Source: DATGJX01 sp963830545 (GTDB taxonomy: Bacteria > Vulcanimicrobiota > Vulcanimicrobiia > Vulcanimicrobiales > Vulcanimicrobiaceae). Taken from it: 64,000 nucleotides of DNA. Below are positions 43,307-52,533 of the stretch, piece after piece. Position numbers and translations under genes: made by a program. The stretch is from the NCBI GenBank assembly GCA_963830545.1, contig CAWHMK010000001.1, positions 186,001-250,000 of the forward strand, read 5' to 3'. The first letter of the stretch is position 1. Every line of letters begins with the position of its first letter. The notes beneath the pieces were generated by a model. The model did no database searches. It was given only the letters and a program-made list of their open reading frames with translations, and was not told the DNA's origin.

Positions 43307-43488
43307 AGCGGGACGTGTGGATCGACGGAGCGTACGTGAGTACGCGGGTGCACGCGCGTGAAAGGCTGTCGCCGCATGCCACTATTGCGGGGCCGGCGCT
43401 CATCGAACAATACGATACGCTCACGTACGTTCCACCGAAGTGGTCGGCTACGGTTAACGGGTCGATGCTCATCGTGGAGCGGACGTGA
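43303..43488 (+). CDS. HyuA C-terminal fragment, split off by repeat copy F
   Basis: 61 residues: RDVWIDGAYVSTRVHARERL, then HATIAGPALIEQYDTLTYVP and NGSMLIVERT. This is exactly the closing segment of HyuA proteins (G-PALIEQ-DT--V-P, then L-IERT). Its ATG overlaps the stop of the main part as ATGA, so it can be translated by re-initiation as a separate peptide that might complete the enzyme in trans. Confidence 0.75.
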   Translation: MKRDVWIDGAYVSTRVHARERLSPHATIAGPALIEQYDTLTYVPPKWSATVNGSMLIVERT

Positions 43489-43877
43489 CAGAACCTCGCG
43501 CAAGTCTTACGGAGTGGGCGCAAACCGTCATCGGCAAGCAGGTCGATGCTACCGGAGACGCGATTAAACGATTCTGCGCGAAGCCGTCTTCGGCAAAACG
43601 CTTGCATCGAACGCGCAAGCAGCTCGCGAAGCTTCGCGCAGTCCTTGACGATCTCGCACAGCTTGCCGGCGTTAGCCGCGAGTTTTCCGAGCGCATACGC
43701 GGTATTCACCGGCGAGCCGGTAAAGTCCGGGACGCGGACGTGCTTTTGCAGCGCGTCGAAACGTACTGCGAGGCTGCGGCCGGCGAGGAGCACGAACAAC
43801 TCACATGCCTTCGCAAAGCGCTGCGCAAACGCGCGAAGCGAATGCGTCGCAGATTGACGCGGGAGTTGCAACGATGA
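43485..43877 (+). CDS. CHAD domain, N-terminal half
   Basis: 130 residues from a GTG overlapping the previous stop (GTGA). Helical and strongly basic. It has LHRTRKQLAKLRAVLDDLAQ, which matches the first CHAD motif (His-x2-R-x3-R/K-x2-R), and IRGIHRRAGKVRDADVLLQR, which matches the helix ending in RD. CHAD domains bind polyphosphate. The domain is normally about 280 residues in one chain; here the second half is the next gene, overlapping as ATGA. Confidence 0.7.
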   Translation: MTEPRASLTEWAQTVIGKQVDATGDAIKRFCAKPSSAKRLHRTRKQLAKLRAVLDDLAQLAGVSREFSERIRGIHRRAGKVRDADVLLQRVETYCEAAAGEEHEQLTCLRKALRKRAKRMRRRLTRELQR

Positions 43878-44314
43878 AAGAACCGGTCGAACTGCGGTTC
43901 GGCTCCATTTCTCCGGCAGAAGCCGAGCGGCACGTACTGCGCGTGCGTTTTGCGGAGGTACTGCAAAGCCAGTCCGCGCTCAGCGGAGATGACGACGAGG
44001 CGCTGCATGCGTTCCGGCTGGCGTGCAAGCGGGTACGCTTCGCGCTCGAGCGGATCGAAGGGCAGCAGCCGCATCTGACGCGCGCGGCGGCATTGCTGAA
44101 CCGCCTGACGGACGAGCTCGGCGGAGTGCACGATTGCGCACGTCTGGTCGAACTCGCGGAAGAATCGAAGGCGCCGGCGGCGGCTGCGAGAGCTCGCCGG
44201 GACCGCGATGCATACGTTTCGCGCGCTCGGCGTTTGTGGCATGAGGCGTTCCGTAGCAATGGTGAATTTACAGTACTTGCCCAGTATGCGGGCTACAGCC
44301 GGAGTTTCTCATGA
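43874..44314 (+). CDS. CHAD domain, C-terminal half
   Basis: 146 residues from the ATG at 43874. It has a second CHAD-type motif, LHAFRLACKRVRFALERIEG, and the closing helix LNRLTDELGGVHDCARLVEL. Together with the preceding gene it makes one full CHAD unit, so the pair may be a heterodimer or a single gene split by mutation. The stop overlaps the hyuB ATG (ATGA), binding the CHAD pair into the hyu operon. Confidence 0.7.
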   Translation: MKEPVELRFGSISPAEAERHVLRVRFAEVLQSQSALSGDDDEALHAFRLACKRVRFALERIEGQQPHLTRAAALLNRLTDELGGVHDCARLVELAEESKAPAAAARARRDRDAYVSRARRLWHEAFRSNGEFTVLAQYAGYSRSFS

Positions 44315-45928
44315 AACTCGATCCGGTTACGGCCGAGATCGTCAAGAGTTCGCTGGTGTACGCAAGCGAAGAAATGGGTATCGCCGTTCGCAACAGCGCC
44401 TATTCTCCCAACATCAAAGAGCGTTTGGATCATTCATGCGCGCTTTTCGACAGCGGCGGACGGCTCATCGCTCAGGCGGAGCACATTCCGGTGCATCTCG
44501 GATCGCTGCCGTGGGGCTTGCGCGCGACGCTCGACGTGATCGACCGGGAATACGGCGGCGTGCGCGAAGGCGAGATGTGGGTCGTGAACGATCCATACAT
44601 TTCCGGAACACATTTGAACGACGTTACGGTGATCCGTCCGATCTTCTTCCACGGCGAGTTTGCGGGCTTTGCCGCAAACAAAGCGCATCACACGGACATC
44701 GGCGGAATGGTGCCCGGATCGATGTCCGCCGATGCGCCCGACTTGTTCGCAGAAGGGCTCGTCGTGCCGCCGATGCTGCTCATGCAAGACGATCGCGTGC
44801 TGGACGCTCCCGTCGTTCTCTTTCGGGCTAATTCACGAACTCCGCAGGCCCGCAGCGGCGATCTTCGCGCGCAGATCGCCGGAAACTTGACGGGAGAGCG
44901 TCGCTTTCTGGAACTGTACGAACGGTACGGCCGCGAAATCGTCGCATCTGCGGTGCAGCGTTTGCTCGAGCACAGCGAGTCGCGCATGAGAAATGCGCTG
45001 GCGCAGCTCGCCGAAGGCGTGTACGACCAAGCCGACGTCTTGGAAGATCGCAATGGCGAACCATCGATTTCCATCCAACTGCGTCTGACGCTTCGCGGCG
45101 GCACGGCACATTTCGATTACACGGGCACCGCCGCACAGCTCGCCGTTTCCCATGAACGCCGTATACGGGGTGACGCTCTCCGGAGTTTATTACGCGCTAC
45201 GCGCCGTAACCGATCCCGACATTCCCATGAATGAAGGCTGTTTTCGTCCCGTGACGGTCGCCGTGCCGGAGGGAACGCTGCTCAACCCCCGCCGTCCCGC
45301 TCCGGTCTCCGGCGGCAACGTCGAAACGAGTACGCGCAACGCCGACGTCGTTCTCGGCGCGCTTGCACAGGCGGCGCCGAATCGCGTGCCTGCGCAAAGC
45401 GGAGGAACGATGAGCAACGTGATGATCGGCGGCGCGCGCGATGACGGCCGTACGTGGGCGTTCTACGAAACGAACGGGTGCGGCATGGGCGCGCGTCCCG
45501 GGCTGGACGGAATCGACGGAATCCAATGTCACATGACGAACACACTCAACACGCCTATCGAAGCCATCGAGCGAGAGTATCCGCTGCGCGTCGAACGCTA
45601 TGAATTTGCCGAGGGCACTGGAGGACGCGGCCGGTTCCGCGGCGGTCAAGGCCTGATTCGCGCGCTCACGCTCACGCAAGGCAACGCGCGCGTGTCACTT
45701 CTGGCGGAACGTCATGCGGTTGCACCGCGCGGAGCGCAAGGCGGAGGCGACGGTGCAACCGGCAAGCACGTGGTGCACGTCGGAGCTATACAAGAGCGGC
45801 TGCCCGCAAAAACGACGCGCGCGTTCGACGTCGGGCAAACGCTCGTAGTTCAAACGCCGGGCGGCGGCGGTTACGGCGCCGGTGAAGGTGAAGGTGACGG
45901 TGCGGGGGTGGCTGCAGCCGGCAAATGA
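44311..45928 (+). CDS. HyuB-type hydantoinase/oxoprolinase subunit, frameshifted
   Basis: The first frame (44311-45234) holds DPVTAEIVKSSLVYASEEMG, YSPNIKERLDHSCALFD, MWVVNDPYISGTHLNDV and HHTDIGGMVPGSM. The second (45152-45928) holds MNAVYGVTLSGVYYALRAV, RPAPVSGGNVETSTR, YETNGCGMGARPGLDGID and QTPGGGGYGAG. One extra base near 45137 (CAGCTCGCC) separates them; removing it joins FDYTGTAAQ to SPFPMNAVYG without loss. Works with HyuA in ATP-dependent ring opening. The last 58 bases overlap the convergent secreted-protein gene. Confidence 0.85.
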
Positions 45929-46719
45929 CCGCCGCACAGGGGCACGGCGGCAATAACGCTGTTCGCCGCTGCGTCCTCGCGTACTTGAATGCTCGAGCGA
46001 TACAACGCTATCTGGTTCGGGAATGCGTTCAGCGGATTGGCTCCGACCAAGTTGCTCGTGCCCTTGTACGTCGGATCGTACTTGCGCGCGACGTCGTTAT
46101 CTGCGTTCGTGATGCCCGCATTTTCCAAATCCGACGGCGGCTCGGTCGGCGCAAGCGGCTGCGGGGTCGGTTTCTCCGTGCCGCTGATTGCGCGCGCCAT
46201 ATCGTTGCCTGCGGCTTGCAATTCCCCGAGTTGCTGCGTATCGACGAAACCGCTGATGAGATCCAGCGCGCGCTTCTGCTCCGCGTTTACGGATTGCAGC
46301 TGAGCCCGCATTTGAAGAAGTTTTTTGTCGTCCTCGGAGCGCGCACGGTGCGGAAACGCGTACGGATCGTTCAAGAGTTTGTCGACCGCTTCGGTATTGT
46401 CGACCAGCGGTGTAATGAGGCTTTCCAGACGCGAAACGGCCAAATCTTCGGCGGATTTGTCCTGGCCGGTCGCGGCAGCGCGAACGTAATCGTGGAATAA
46501 CGGCTGGCTGCCGGCGATGAAGCGATCGCTGTCCAGCACTTTGCCGATGGCAGGCCCGATGCTGCGGCGCAGCCCCGTGCAGAGCGGAGAACTGTGGATG
46601 TGCGTAATCGTTTTGAGCGGCGTAGAGGCGGGCTTCGGAGTCGTGACGGCCGTTGCGGGGCTTGCGCCGAGCACGGCAAAGGCGCCGAGTACGAACGCGG
46701 CGATGAGGCGGTGGAACAT
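45871..46719 (-). CDS. secreted protein of unknown function
   Basis: About 282 residues from the ATG at 46719; the earlier ATG at 46794 would put 25 residues before the signal peptide. Signal: FHRLIAAFVLGAFAVLGASPATA. The mature part is mainly helical and polar, with paired low-complexity zones: KPTPQPLAPTEPPSD and a Pro/Ser/Ala tail (TPAPSPSPSPAP). A TATAGT hexamer at 46727-46732 lies seven bases before the ATG, with no ribosome-binding site. I do not recognise a family. Confidence 0.65.
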   Translation of the reverse strand: MFHRLIAAFVLGAFAVLGASPATAVTTPKPASTPLKTITHIHSSPLCTGLRRSIGPAIGKVLDSDRFIAGSQPLFHDYVRAAATGQDKSAEDLAVSRLESLITPLVDNTEAVDKLLNDPYAFPHRARSEDDKKLLQMRAQLQSVNAEQKRALDLISGFVDTQQLGELQAAGNDMARAISGTEKPTPQPLAPTEPPSDLENAGITNADNDVARKYDPTYKGTSNLVGANPLNAFPNQIALYRSSIQVREDAAANSVIAAVPLCGGHLPAAATPAPSPSPSPAP

Positions 46720-46880
46720 TCCCGCTACTATACGGTTCCGGACTCCGGGCGCCTTTCGGGGCGGCAAAATACGCATCTGGGTCTCCAACGGCATCAGGCG
46801 GCCGAAAGGTTCCGGCTGCCTGCCATACCCGTTACCGTAAGAACGCTTGCACTCTGCGAACTGTAACTCGTCCTGCTCCG

Positions 46881-48996
46881 CTACGGCTCCGATGAATCCA
46901 TGCTGCCGTTGGTGACCTTCGCGTTCGAGAAATCAACGGCGTGCATATTCACGCCGCTGAAGTCGCATTCGCTGAATTCGGCACCATTCACGCGCGCGCC
47001 GTCCAGGCGCGCGTTCGACAGATCGACACCCCGGAACTTTACGCCGGAGAGGTCTGCGCCGCGTAAATCCGCGTGACTGAGATCGACCCCGGTCAGCGCA
47101 ATGTTGCGCAAATCCTGCCCGCGCAAATCGGCAGACCCGAAGTCGCAGCCGGTGCGGCATCCGTGCAGCAAAGCCGAAGCTTGGCCGGGCGCAAGAGCGC
47201 GCGCGTTTACGTCGCAACCGACCATGGAGACGTCGTTGAAATTCACGCCGTCGACTTTCGCGTTCGACAAATCACAGCCGGTCATCTTCGCGTTGGAAAA
47301 GTTCGCGCCGCGCAGATCCGAGTTCGAGAAGTCTACACCGACCAGGACGCTATTCGAGAAATCCGCGTTGTGCAAGTCGGCATTGCTGAAATCCGCGCCG
47401 CTCAGCCGCTGCCCGCGGAAGCTGCGACCGGACAGATTCTGCCCGCTGTAGTCGCATCCGACGCAGTTGTAATGCCCACCTTTTCCGCCGGCCGCCAGTG
47501 CCATGGCTTGCGCGACCGATTGGGAAACTGATGCCGAAACCGACGCGGAAACGGCTTTCGAAACACCTCGCGCGATATCCGGCATGTACGGCACGGCAGG
47601 GATCTCGATATGCCTGGCATGCACGAAAAAATGCTGCGCAGGGGTGTTGACGTGCAGCGCCGGTATATCGATATGCTGAGCCGGGACGTCGATGTGGCGG
47701 GCCGGTATATCGATATGCCGCGCCGGGACGTCGATGTGGCGTGCTGGTATGTCGATGTGCCGCGCCGGTACGACGGAATGCGCTGCGCGTGTTGCCGCTC
47801 GAACAGGATGCGGTGAGACCGGCGCGCTCGCTTGCGCGACGGTTTTCACGGGCTGCACCTCCTGCGGGAGCGTAAACGCAAACGAAGGCGCAACGGTTTG
47901 CAGCAGGAAGAACAGGACGATGAGCGCAGCCGCAATCGCGCCGGCCGGCCCGAACGACACGCCGATGCGGGCGTTACGTCCGGAGCGCAGCAAACGCTCG
48001 ACGCGCACGGAGAGCCCACGCCGCGTGAGGAATACGCCCGGAGCCGCGAGCGGACGATGCGGCCACACCGTTGCTTCGGCCATTTTCGTCAGGCAGGCCG
48101 CATAGGGTCGCACTTCTTTCGTCTGATCGATTACCCAGTCGTCGCACGCCACTTCGCGTTCGAGGTCGAGCTGTTGCGCGATGTACATCACGGCAGGATT
48201 GAAGAAGAACAACGCCTGGACGAATCGCTGCAAGCCGTTCGTCCAATCGTCGGCGCGACGCAAGTGCGCGAGTTCGTGCAAAATGATTTGATCGATTTCG
48301 CTTTGGGACAACGAGTCGAGCAAATGCTTCGGAATGAGAATCATGGAATCGAACAGACCGACGGCGACAGGCACTTCGATGCTTTCGCACGTACAGAGGC
48401 GCACCTCGCGCTCCCCCTTGTCGGCATTCGACCAGCGATCGAGCCGCTCGCGATATTCGACGGGCAACGGGAGCGCGTCGGACTTGAGGCGTTCGAGACT
48501 TCCAGAGATTGACCATCAATCGCGCGAGCAGCACCAGCGCGGAAAGGCACCATGCGGCAAAGATCCCCAGTGCGACGTATTCGGGAAGCGTGAAGCGTAC
48601 GCGTTCCGGCAACCGGAACGCCGGCGTTGCGGGCGACGGATTTGCGATCGAAGGTGCAGCGGCACCCCGCAGGACGGTATGCGAAGCCGCGGTACGCGAA
48701 GCGGCACTGCGCTCTCCAACGATCGGAATCTTCGGCACGGCGCGCTGCGCGACGGGAGCCTTCACGATGGGACTCTGCACGACGATCTGCGGAAGCGCCG
48801 TTGCGAGCGGCAGCAAGAGCGCAGCGGCAAGCGCCGTGCACCAAACGGCGTAGCGCGTCGTGGCGTTCACATTCGGCAGTAGCCGGAGGACGATCGCAAC
48901 CACGGCCACTAATACCGCGGCCTCCCAAAGGCTATTGAACAGTGTGGCGACCGCGATTCGCGCCGCCGGTTCGAGGCCGCTCAGGAATGCAGGCAT
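46881..48996 (-). CDS. BlaR1-like M56 metallopeptidase with heptad-repeat linker and pentapeptide-repeat tail, frameshifted
   Basis: N-terminal frame (from the ATG at 48996): membrane helices AAVLVAVVAIVLRLL, YAVWCTALAAALLLPLA and YVALGIFAAWCLSALVLLA. After a one-base shift near 48494-48500 the second frame gives the M56 zinc site (IILHELAHLRRADDW), the third ligand region (LEREVACDDWV) and a last helix. Then come about eight PARHID[IV] heptads (residues ~215-275 of the second frame) and some 35 pentapeptide repeats (A/D-x-S/L-N/S-x, such as GADFSNADLHNADFSNSVLV). The sensor follows blaI with an ATGA overlap. A pentapeptide tail replaces the penicillin-binding sensor domain. Confidence 0.8.
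47640..47785 (-). repeat. 21-base tandem repeat encoding PARHID[IV] heptads
   Basis: Units such as CGCCGGGACGTCGATGTGGC and GGCCGGTATATCGATATGCC alternate over about 140 bases. Each unit encodes seven residues (P-A-R-H-I-D-I/V). The eighth and later units are more divergent. One His per heptad could bind metal. Confidence 0.8.
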
Positions 48997-49379
48997 CAGC
49001 GCTGCTCCTCGTATTTTTCGATCAGGGCTTTGAGTCGCTCGAGCTCGTCGTCGCTCGGTCGTTCTTCTTCAACCAAACGTAGCGCCAAAGCTGCCGATTT
49101 GTTTCCGAAAAATCGCTTGAGCAAGTGCCCGACGGCCGATTTCGCGGCATCATCGCGTTCGATCAGCGGTTCATAGACGAACGCCCGGCCATCTTCTTCG
49201 TGGCGAACGTACCCCTTCCGTTCGAGAATTCGCATCGTGGTCAGAACGGTGTTGTAGGCGAGCGGGGGCGGGGGAAGCGCTTCGGCAACTTCGGCGACCG
49301 TTGCGCGCCGCTTCTGCCACAGCACGTCCATCAAGCGCAGTTCGCCTTCGGTGATGGTTGGGGACTTCTTACGCGCCAC
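48996..49379 (-). CDS. BlaI/MecI family transcription repressor
   Basis: 127 residues from a GTG with GGAGG six bases upstream. The winged helix has TEGELRLMDVLWQKRRATVA, LAYNTVLTTMRILERKGYV and FVYEPLIERDDA, as in BlaI/MecI. The dimerisation tail ends LKALIEKYEEQR. BlaI repressors are cleaved when their M56 partner is activated; that partner starts inside this stop codon (ATGA), so the pair forms a two-gene signalling unit. Confidence 0.93.
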   Translation of the reverse strand: MARKKSPTITEGELRLMDVLWQKRRATVAEVAEALPPPPLAYNTVLTTMRILERKGYVRHEEDGRAFVYEPLIERDDAAKSAVGHLLKRFFGNKSAALALRLVEEERPSDDELERLKALIEKYEEQR

Positions 49380-49386
49380 GTAGACC

Positions 49387-49446
49387 TCCTAATTCTTTAG
49401 TAGAATATAGGATATTTCGGTCCCGCTGTCAACTAATGAATTAGGA
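49387..49446 (-). promoter_or_regulatory. blaI promoter with flanking operator arms
   Basis: On the minus strand, -35 TTGACA (49427-49432) and -10 TATATT (49404-49409) are 17 bases apart. A perfect 9-base inverted repeat, TCCTAATTC (49387-49395) and GAATTAGGA (49438-49446), encloses the promoter. CTAATGAATTAG (49433-49444) is a smaller dyad next to the -35 box. These suit autoregulation by the BlaI dimer. Confidence 0.85.
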
Positions 49447-49454
49447 TTCAGGTC

Positions 49455-49562
49455 TCAGACGCCGCAGGCTGCCAATAACGCCAGCACGGCCAGCAAGGCC
49501 AGCGTGAATAAGTAGCGCACGGCAGAATCAAGGTAGCGACCCAGCACCCGTAAGGTTCCCAT
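49455..49562 (-). CDS. possible 35-residue membrane peptide ending at a lipobox
   Basis: ATG at 49562 to TGA at 49455: a basic N-terminus (MGTLRVLGRYLDSAVRY) then a hydrophobic stretch (LFTLALLAVLALLAACGV) ending two residues after a lipobox-like LAAC. TATGAT at 49569-49574 lies six bases before the ATG, without a ribosome-binding site. If real, it would be either a tiny membrane peptide or a lipoprotein signal with almost no mature part. Low confidence because of size. Confidence 0.35.
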   Translation of the reverse strand: MGTLRVLGRYLDSAVRYLFTLALLAVLALLAACGV

Positions 49563-49679
49563 GCAAGGATCATACCGCTCGGGATCAAGCGCGGGAAAGC
49601 CCCGGACGGCCTAGTTCCGAGGTCATTCGCATGCTGAGCAGGCGAAAGCCCATACGAATACGCCATCGAAAGAATCGGG

Positions 49680-50513
49680 ATGAGGCAGGCGCGAATATTG
49701 TTCGTCTGGCCGGTTCGGCTCTATCGAGCGATTCGCTTCCGGATTGCGCGAGCTCGAACGGAAGCGGCGTTGCGAGCCGTCGACCGTCGCATCGCGGCGG
49801 GCGGCGCGCTAAATGGACAGGTCGCCGTCATCACCGGAGCGGGAGCCGGAATCGGCCGCGCTATCGCGATCACGTTTGCTCGCGCGGGTGCGCACTGCAT
49901 TTTGGTAACGCTCGAGCGGGACGAGGGCAACGCCATTGCCGGCGCATTAAAGACGGAAGGACGGAGCGTCGATCTCTTCATCGCCGACGTCGGCGACGAG
50001 CACCAGGTCAACATGCTGGAGGCGGAAATCGCCTCGCGCCAGCAAAAAATCGACGTTTTGGTGAACAACGCGGGCGTATTTTTGGAAGCGGACCGGCAGG
50101 CGAGGGCCAGTTCCGTGGACGACGAAATTATCCGTACGACACTCGCGGTAAACGTATACGGCGCAATCCATATGAGCAGAGCGCTCGCGCATTTGATCCC
50201 GAGCGGCGGACGGATTCTCAACGTTTCTTCCGTGATGGGCCAGCCCACGCACCGGCCCGACGGGTTTGGGGTCGCGTACCGCATGAGCAAAGCCGCGCTG
50301 AACATCTACACCCAATCGCTCGCGCACGACTTGCAATCTCGCGGCATTATGGTCGACTGTTTTCATCCAGGCTGGGTGAAGACGCCGCTCGGCGGTCCCG
50401 GCGCGAAGATCGAACCGCACGAGGCGACCGCCACGGCGTTCTTCTTAGCGACGCGGCCGCCGTCCGCAACGACGGGCCGTTTTTGGCAAGATTGCCGCCC
50501 GGTGCCATGGTGA
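49680..50513 (+). CDS. short-chain dehydrogenase/reductase
   Basis: 277 residues. A basic N-terminal extension of about 45 residues (FVWPVRLYRAIRFRIARART) could bind membrane or nucleic acid. The SDR core has TGAGAGIGRAIA, NNAGVF, S in NVSSVMGQ and Y-x3-K in GVAYRMSKAALN. A hydrophobic substrate cannot be named. Its stop overlaps the next glycosyltransferase start (ATGGTGA), so the two are coupled. Confidence 0.88.
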   Translation: MRQARILFVWPVRLYRAIRFRIARARTEAALRAVDRRIAAGGALNGQVAVITGAGAGIGRAIAITFARAGAHCILVTLERDEGNAIAGALKTEGRSVDLFIADVGDEHQVNMLEAEIASRQQKIDVLVNNAGVFLEADRQARASSVDDEIIRTTLAVNVYGAIHMSRALAHLIPSGGRILNVSSVMGQPTHRPDGFGVAYRMSKAALNIYTQSLAHDLQSRGIMVDCFHPGWVKTPLGGPGAKIEPHEATATAFFLATRPPSATTGRFWQDCRPVPW

Positions 50514-51505
50514 ATGCGACGGTCGTCGTCACGCCCTGGCAGCATTTCAGCGATACCGCGCGCGCACTCGAGAATCTTTTTGCCTTCACGCCATTCCCGT
50601 TCGAGTTGATCTACATCGACGGCAACTCGCCCAAACGTGTACGCGACTACCTGCGGGCTGAGGCGAACAAACGCGGGTTCAAGCTCATACGCACCGAGCG
50701 GTACCTCACCTGGAGCGAGGCGCGCAATCTAGCATTGCCGCACGTAAAAACCCGGTACGCCATGTTTCTGGACAACGGCACGCTGGTCACGCCCGGATGG
50801 CTGCCGGCGCTGATTCGCAGCGCTGAAGAAACGGGAGCGTGGGCGGTCGAGCCGATCTATTGTTTCGGCGACATGCGAATGCCGACGATATACTCCTTCG
50901 CGCCGCAGCTCGACATCCTCGAAGACGGCGCCGGGCGCCACGTGGTCGAAACCGCCCCGCTGTTCCGCACTCCGCTGGCGGATGCGCGCGCGAAACTCAC
51001 CCGCACGTCATGCGGATATGCCAAGTTTCATTGCGCGCTGATCCGAATGGATGCGATCGAACGGTTGGGCGCGTTTGACGAAGGCTATACGTCGTACCAC
51101 GATCACCGCGACTTCGGGCTGGCCATTCGGCTCGCCGGCGGTACGGTGTATGCCGAGCCCGATTCCGTTGTGATGCTCATCGACTCCCCGCGCCTGCGCT
51201 GGTCGGATCTTCCCCTGTTTCTGCTGCGCTGGAGCAACGCGTGGCTGCTTCCCAGCGTCCACCACTTCGCTCGCGTTTGGAACGTCGACGTCAACGACGA
51301 CGGCCTCCAAGGCGGCACTCGTTTCAGGAACGTCCAAAGACGTAAACTTTTTTCCGGCCTGCACATTGTGGCAAATCGCTGCGGCGGCTGGCGCGCCGCG
51401 AGCGCCGTCGATAAAGTCATCGACGCCGTGTTCGACTACGTCATCGAGCCGCTGATCGTCGCGCGCCTCGAGCGCCGAAGGTTGCAGATGCAGCGCGATG
51501 AGTAA
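50507..51505 (+). CDS. glycosyltransferase family 2 protein
   Basis: 332 residues. GT-A fold: VVVTPWQHFSDTARALENLF, then IDGNSPKRVRDYL, ARNLALPHVKTRYAMFLDNG and GYTSYHDHRDFGLAIRLAGG. The metal site is degenerate here (FLDNG where a DxD is usual). The C-terminal half (LFLLRWSNAWLLPSVHHFAR) is shared with the following gene. It is probably involved in surface polysaccharide or glycolipid synthesis. It overlaps the next gene by eight bases. Confidence 0.85.
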   Translation: MVNATVVVTPWQHFSDTARALENLFAFTPFPFELIYIDGNSPKRVRDYLRAEANKRGFKLIRTERYLTWSEARNLALPHVKTRYAMFLDNGTLVTPGWLPALIRSAEETGAWAVEPIYCFGDMRMPTIYSFAPQLDILEDGAGRHVVETAPLFRTPLADARAKLTRTSCGYAKFHCALIRMDAIERLGAFDEGYTSYHDHRDFGLAIRLAGGTVYAEPDSVVMLIDSPRLRWSDLPLFLLRWSNAWLLPSVHHFARVWNVDVNDDGLQGGTRFRNVQRRKLFSGLHIVANRCGGWRAASAVDKVIDAVFDYVIEPLIVARLERRRLQMQRDE

Positions 51506-52533
51506 CCCGGCCGTAACGATCGTCGTCTCCCCGCGCGAGCAATTCAGCAAAACCCGGCGTTCGCTGGAGAGCCTTCTCGCGTGCACGGATCCAACGGTTC
51601 CTCTGGTATTCGTCGATGGAAATTCACCCCGCGGCGTAGCGAGGTACCTCGAATCCCAAGCCGAACGGCACGGATTCACGCTGCTGCGCATCGAGCGATA
51701 TCTAACCTCGAATGAAGCGCGCAACCTCGCCTTGCCGCTCGTTCGTACCAAGTATGTCGCGTTCGTCGACAATGACGTGGGTTTTACGCCTGGCTGGCTG
51801 ACGGCGCTGGTCTCTTGCGCAGAGGAGACCAGCGCATGGGCTGTCGGCCCGTTATACTTGATCGGCGATCCGGAAAAGCAAATCGTCCACATGGCCGGCG
51901 CGCAGTTACAGATTATAGAAAGCGACGGCGGCCGCTATTTACACGAACGCCACCGTTTCAGCAACGTACCCGTCGCGAACGTCCAGGCGCAACTCGTGCG
52001 CGAGCGAACCGATCTGGTCGAGTTTCACTGCATGCTCGTCCGCACCGAGGTTTTCGATCGACTCGGTCCGCTCGACGAACAGTCTGCGATCGTTCCTAGA
52101 CCATGTCGATTTTTGTTTGGAAGTAGGAAGTTCCGGCGGATCCATCTTCATTGACCCTTCGGCCGTCGTCGCTCACCTCGCTCCTCCGCCGTACGCGCTC
52201 TACGACCTTCCGTATTTCGCACTGCGTTGGAGCGATGCGTGGCTCGAGCCGAGCGTGCGCCGATTCTCTGCAAAACACAACCTCGCGCTGCGCGATGCGG
52301 GGTTCGAAGGCCACCGCCGTTTTCGTAACGCCCACCGCCTGCGGTTGCTCGGGCGCGCCCGCGGCGCACTGCGCAGGGTCACAGGCGAACGCGGTCTTGC
52401 CCTCGCCGACGCGTTCTTTACGCGTGTCGTTTTCAATGGGCTGATCGAGCGCGCAATCGCCGCTCCGCTCGAACGGCAACGCCTCGCTCGATCCCTAAAA
52501 AGTGCTCAAGACAAGGGAACGGGCTTAGGATGA
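51498..52533 (+). CDS. glycosyltransferase family 2 protein (paralogue), frameshifted
   Basis: Paralogue of the preceding gene: VVSPREQFSKTRRSLESLL, VDGNSPRGVARYLESQAER and ARNLALPLVRTKYVAFVDND, the last with a normal DND metal site. The frame shifts near 52083 (one extra T): LGPLDEQ continues as LRSFLDHVDFCLEVGSSGG, then YALYDLPYFALRWSDAWLEP to the stop at 52533. About 344 residues once joined. The pair probably arose by local duplication. Confidence 0.8.

Noticed and set aside
46594..46866. Rightward open frames over the secreted-protein gene start
   Set aside because: They are shadows of the leftward gene, with no ribosome-binding site or domain.
47640..47785. CRISPR-like array
   Set aside because: Units are directly contiguous without spacers, are 21 bases long and keep a coding frame, so this is a protein repeat.
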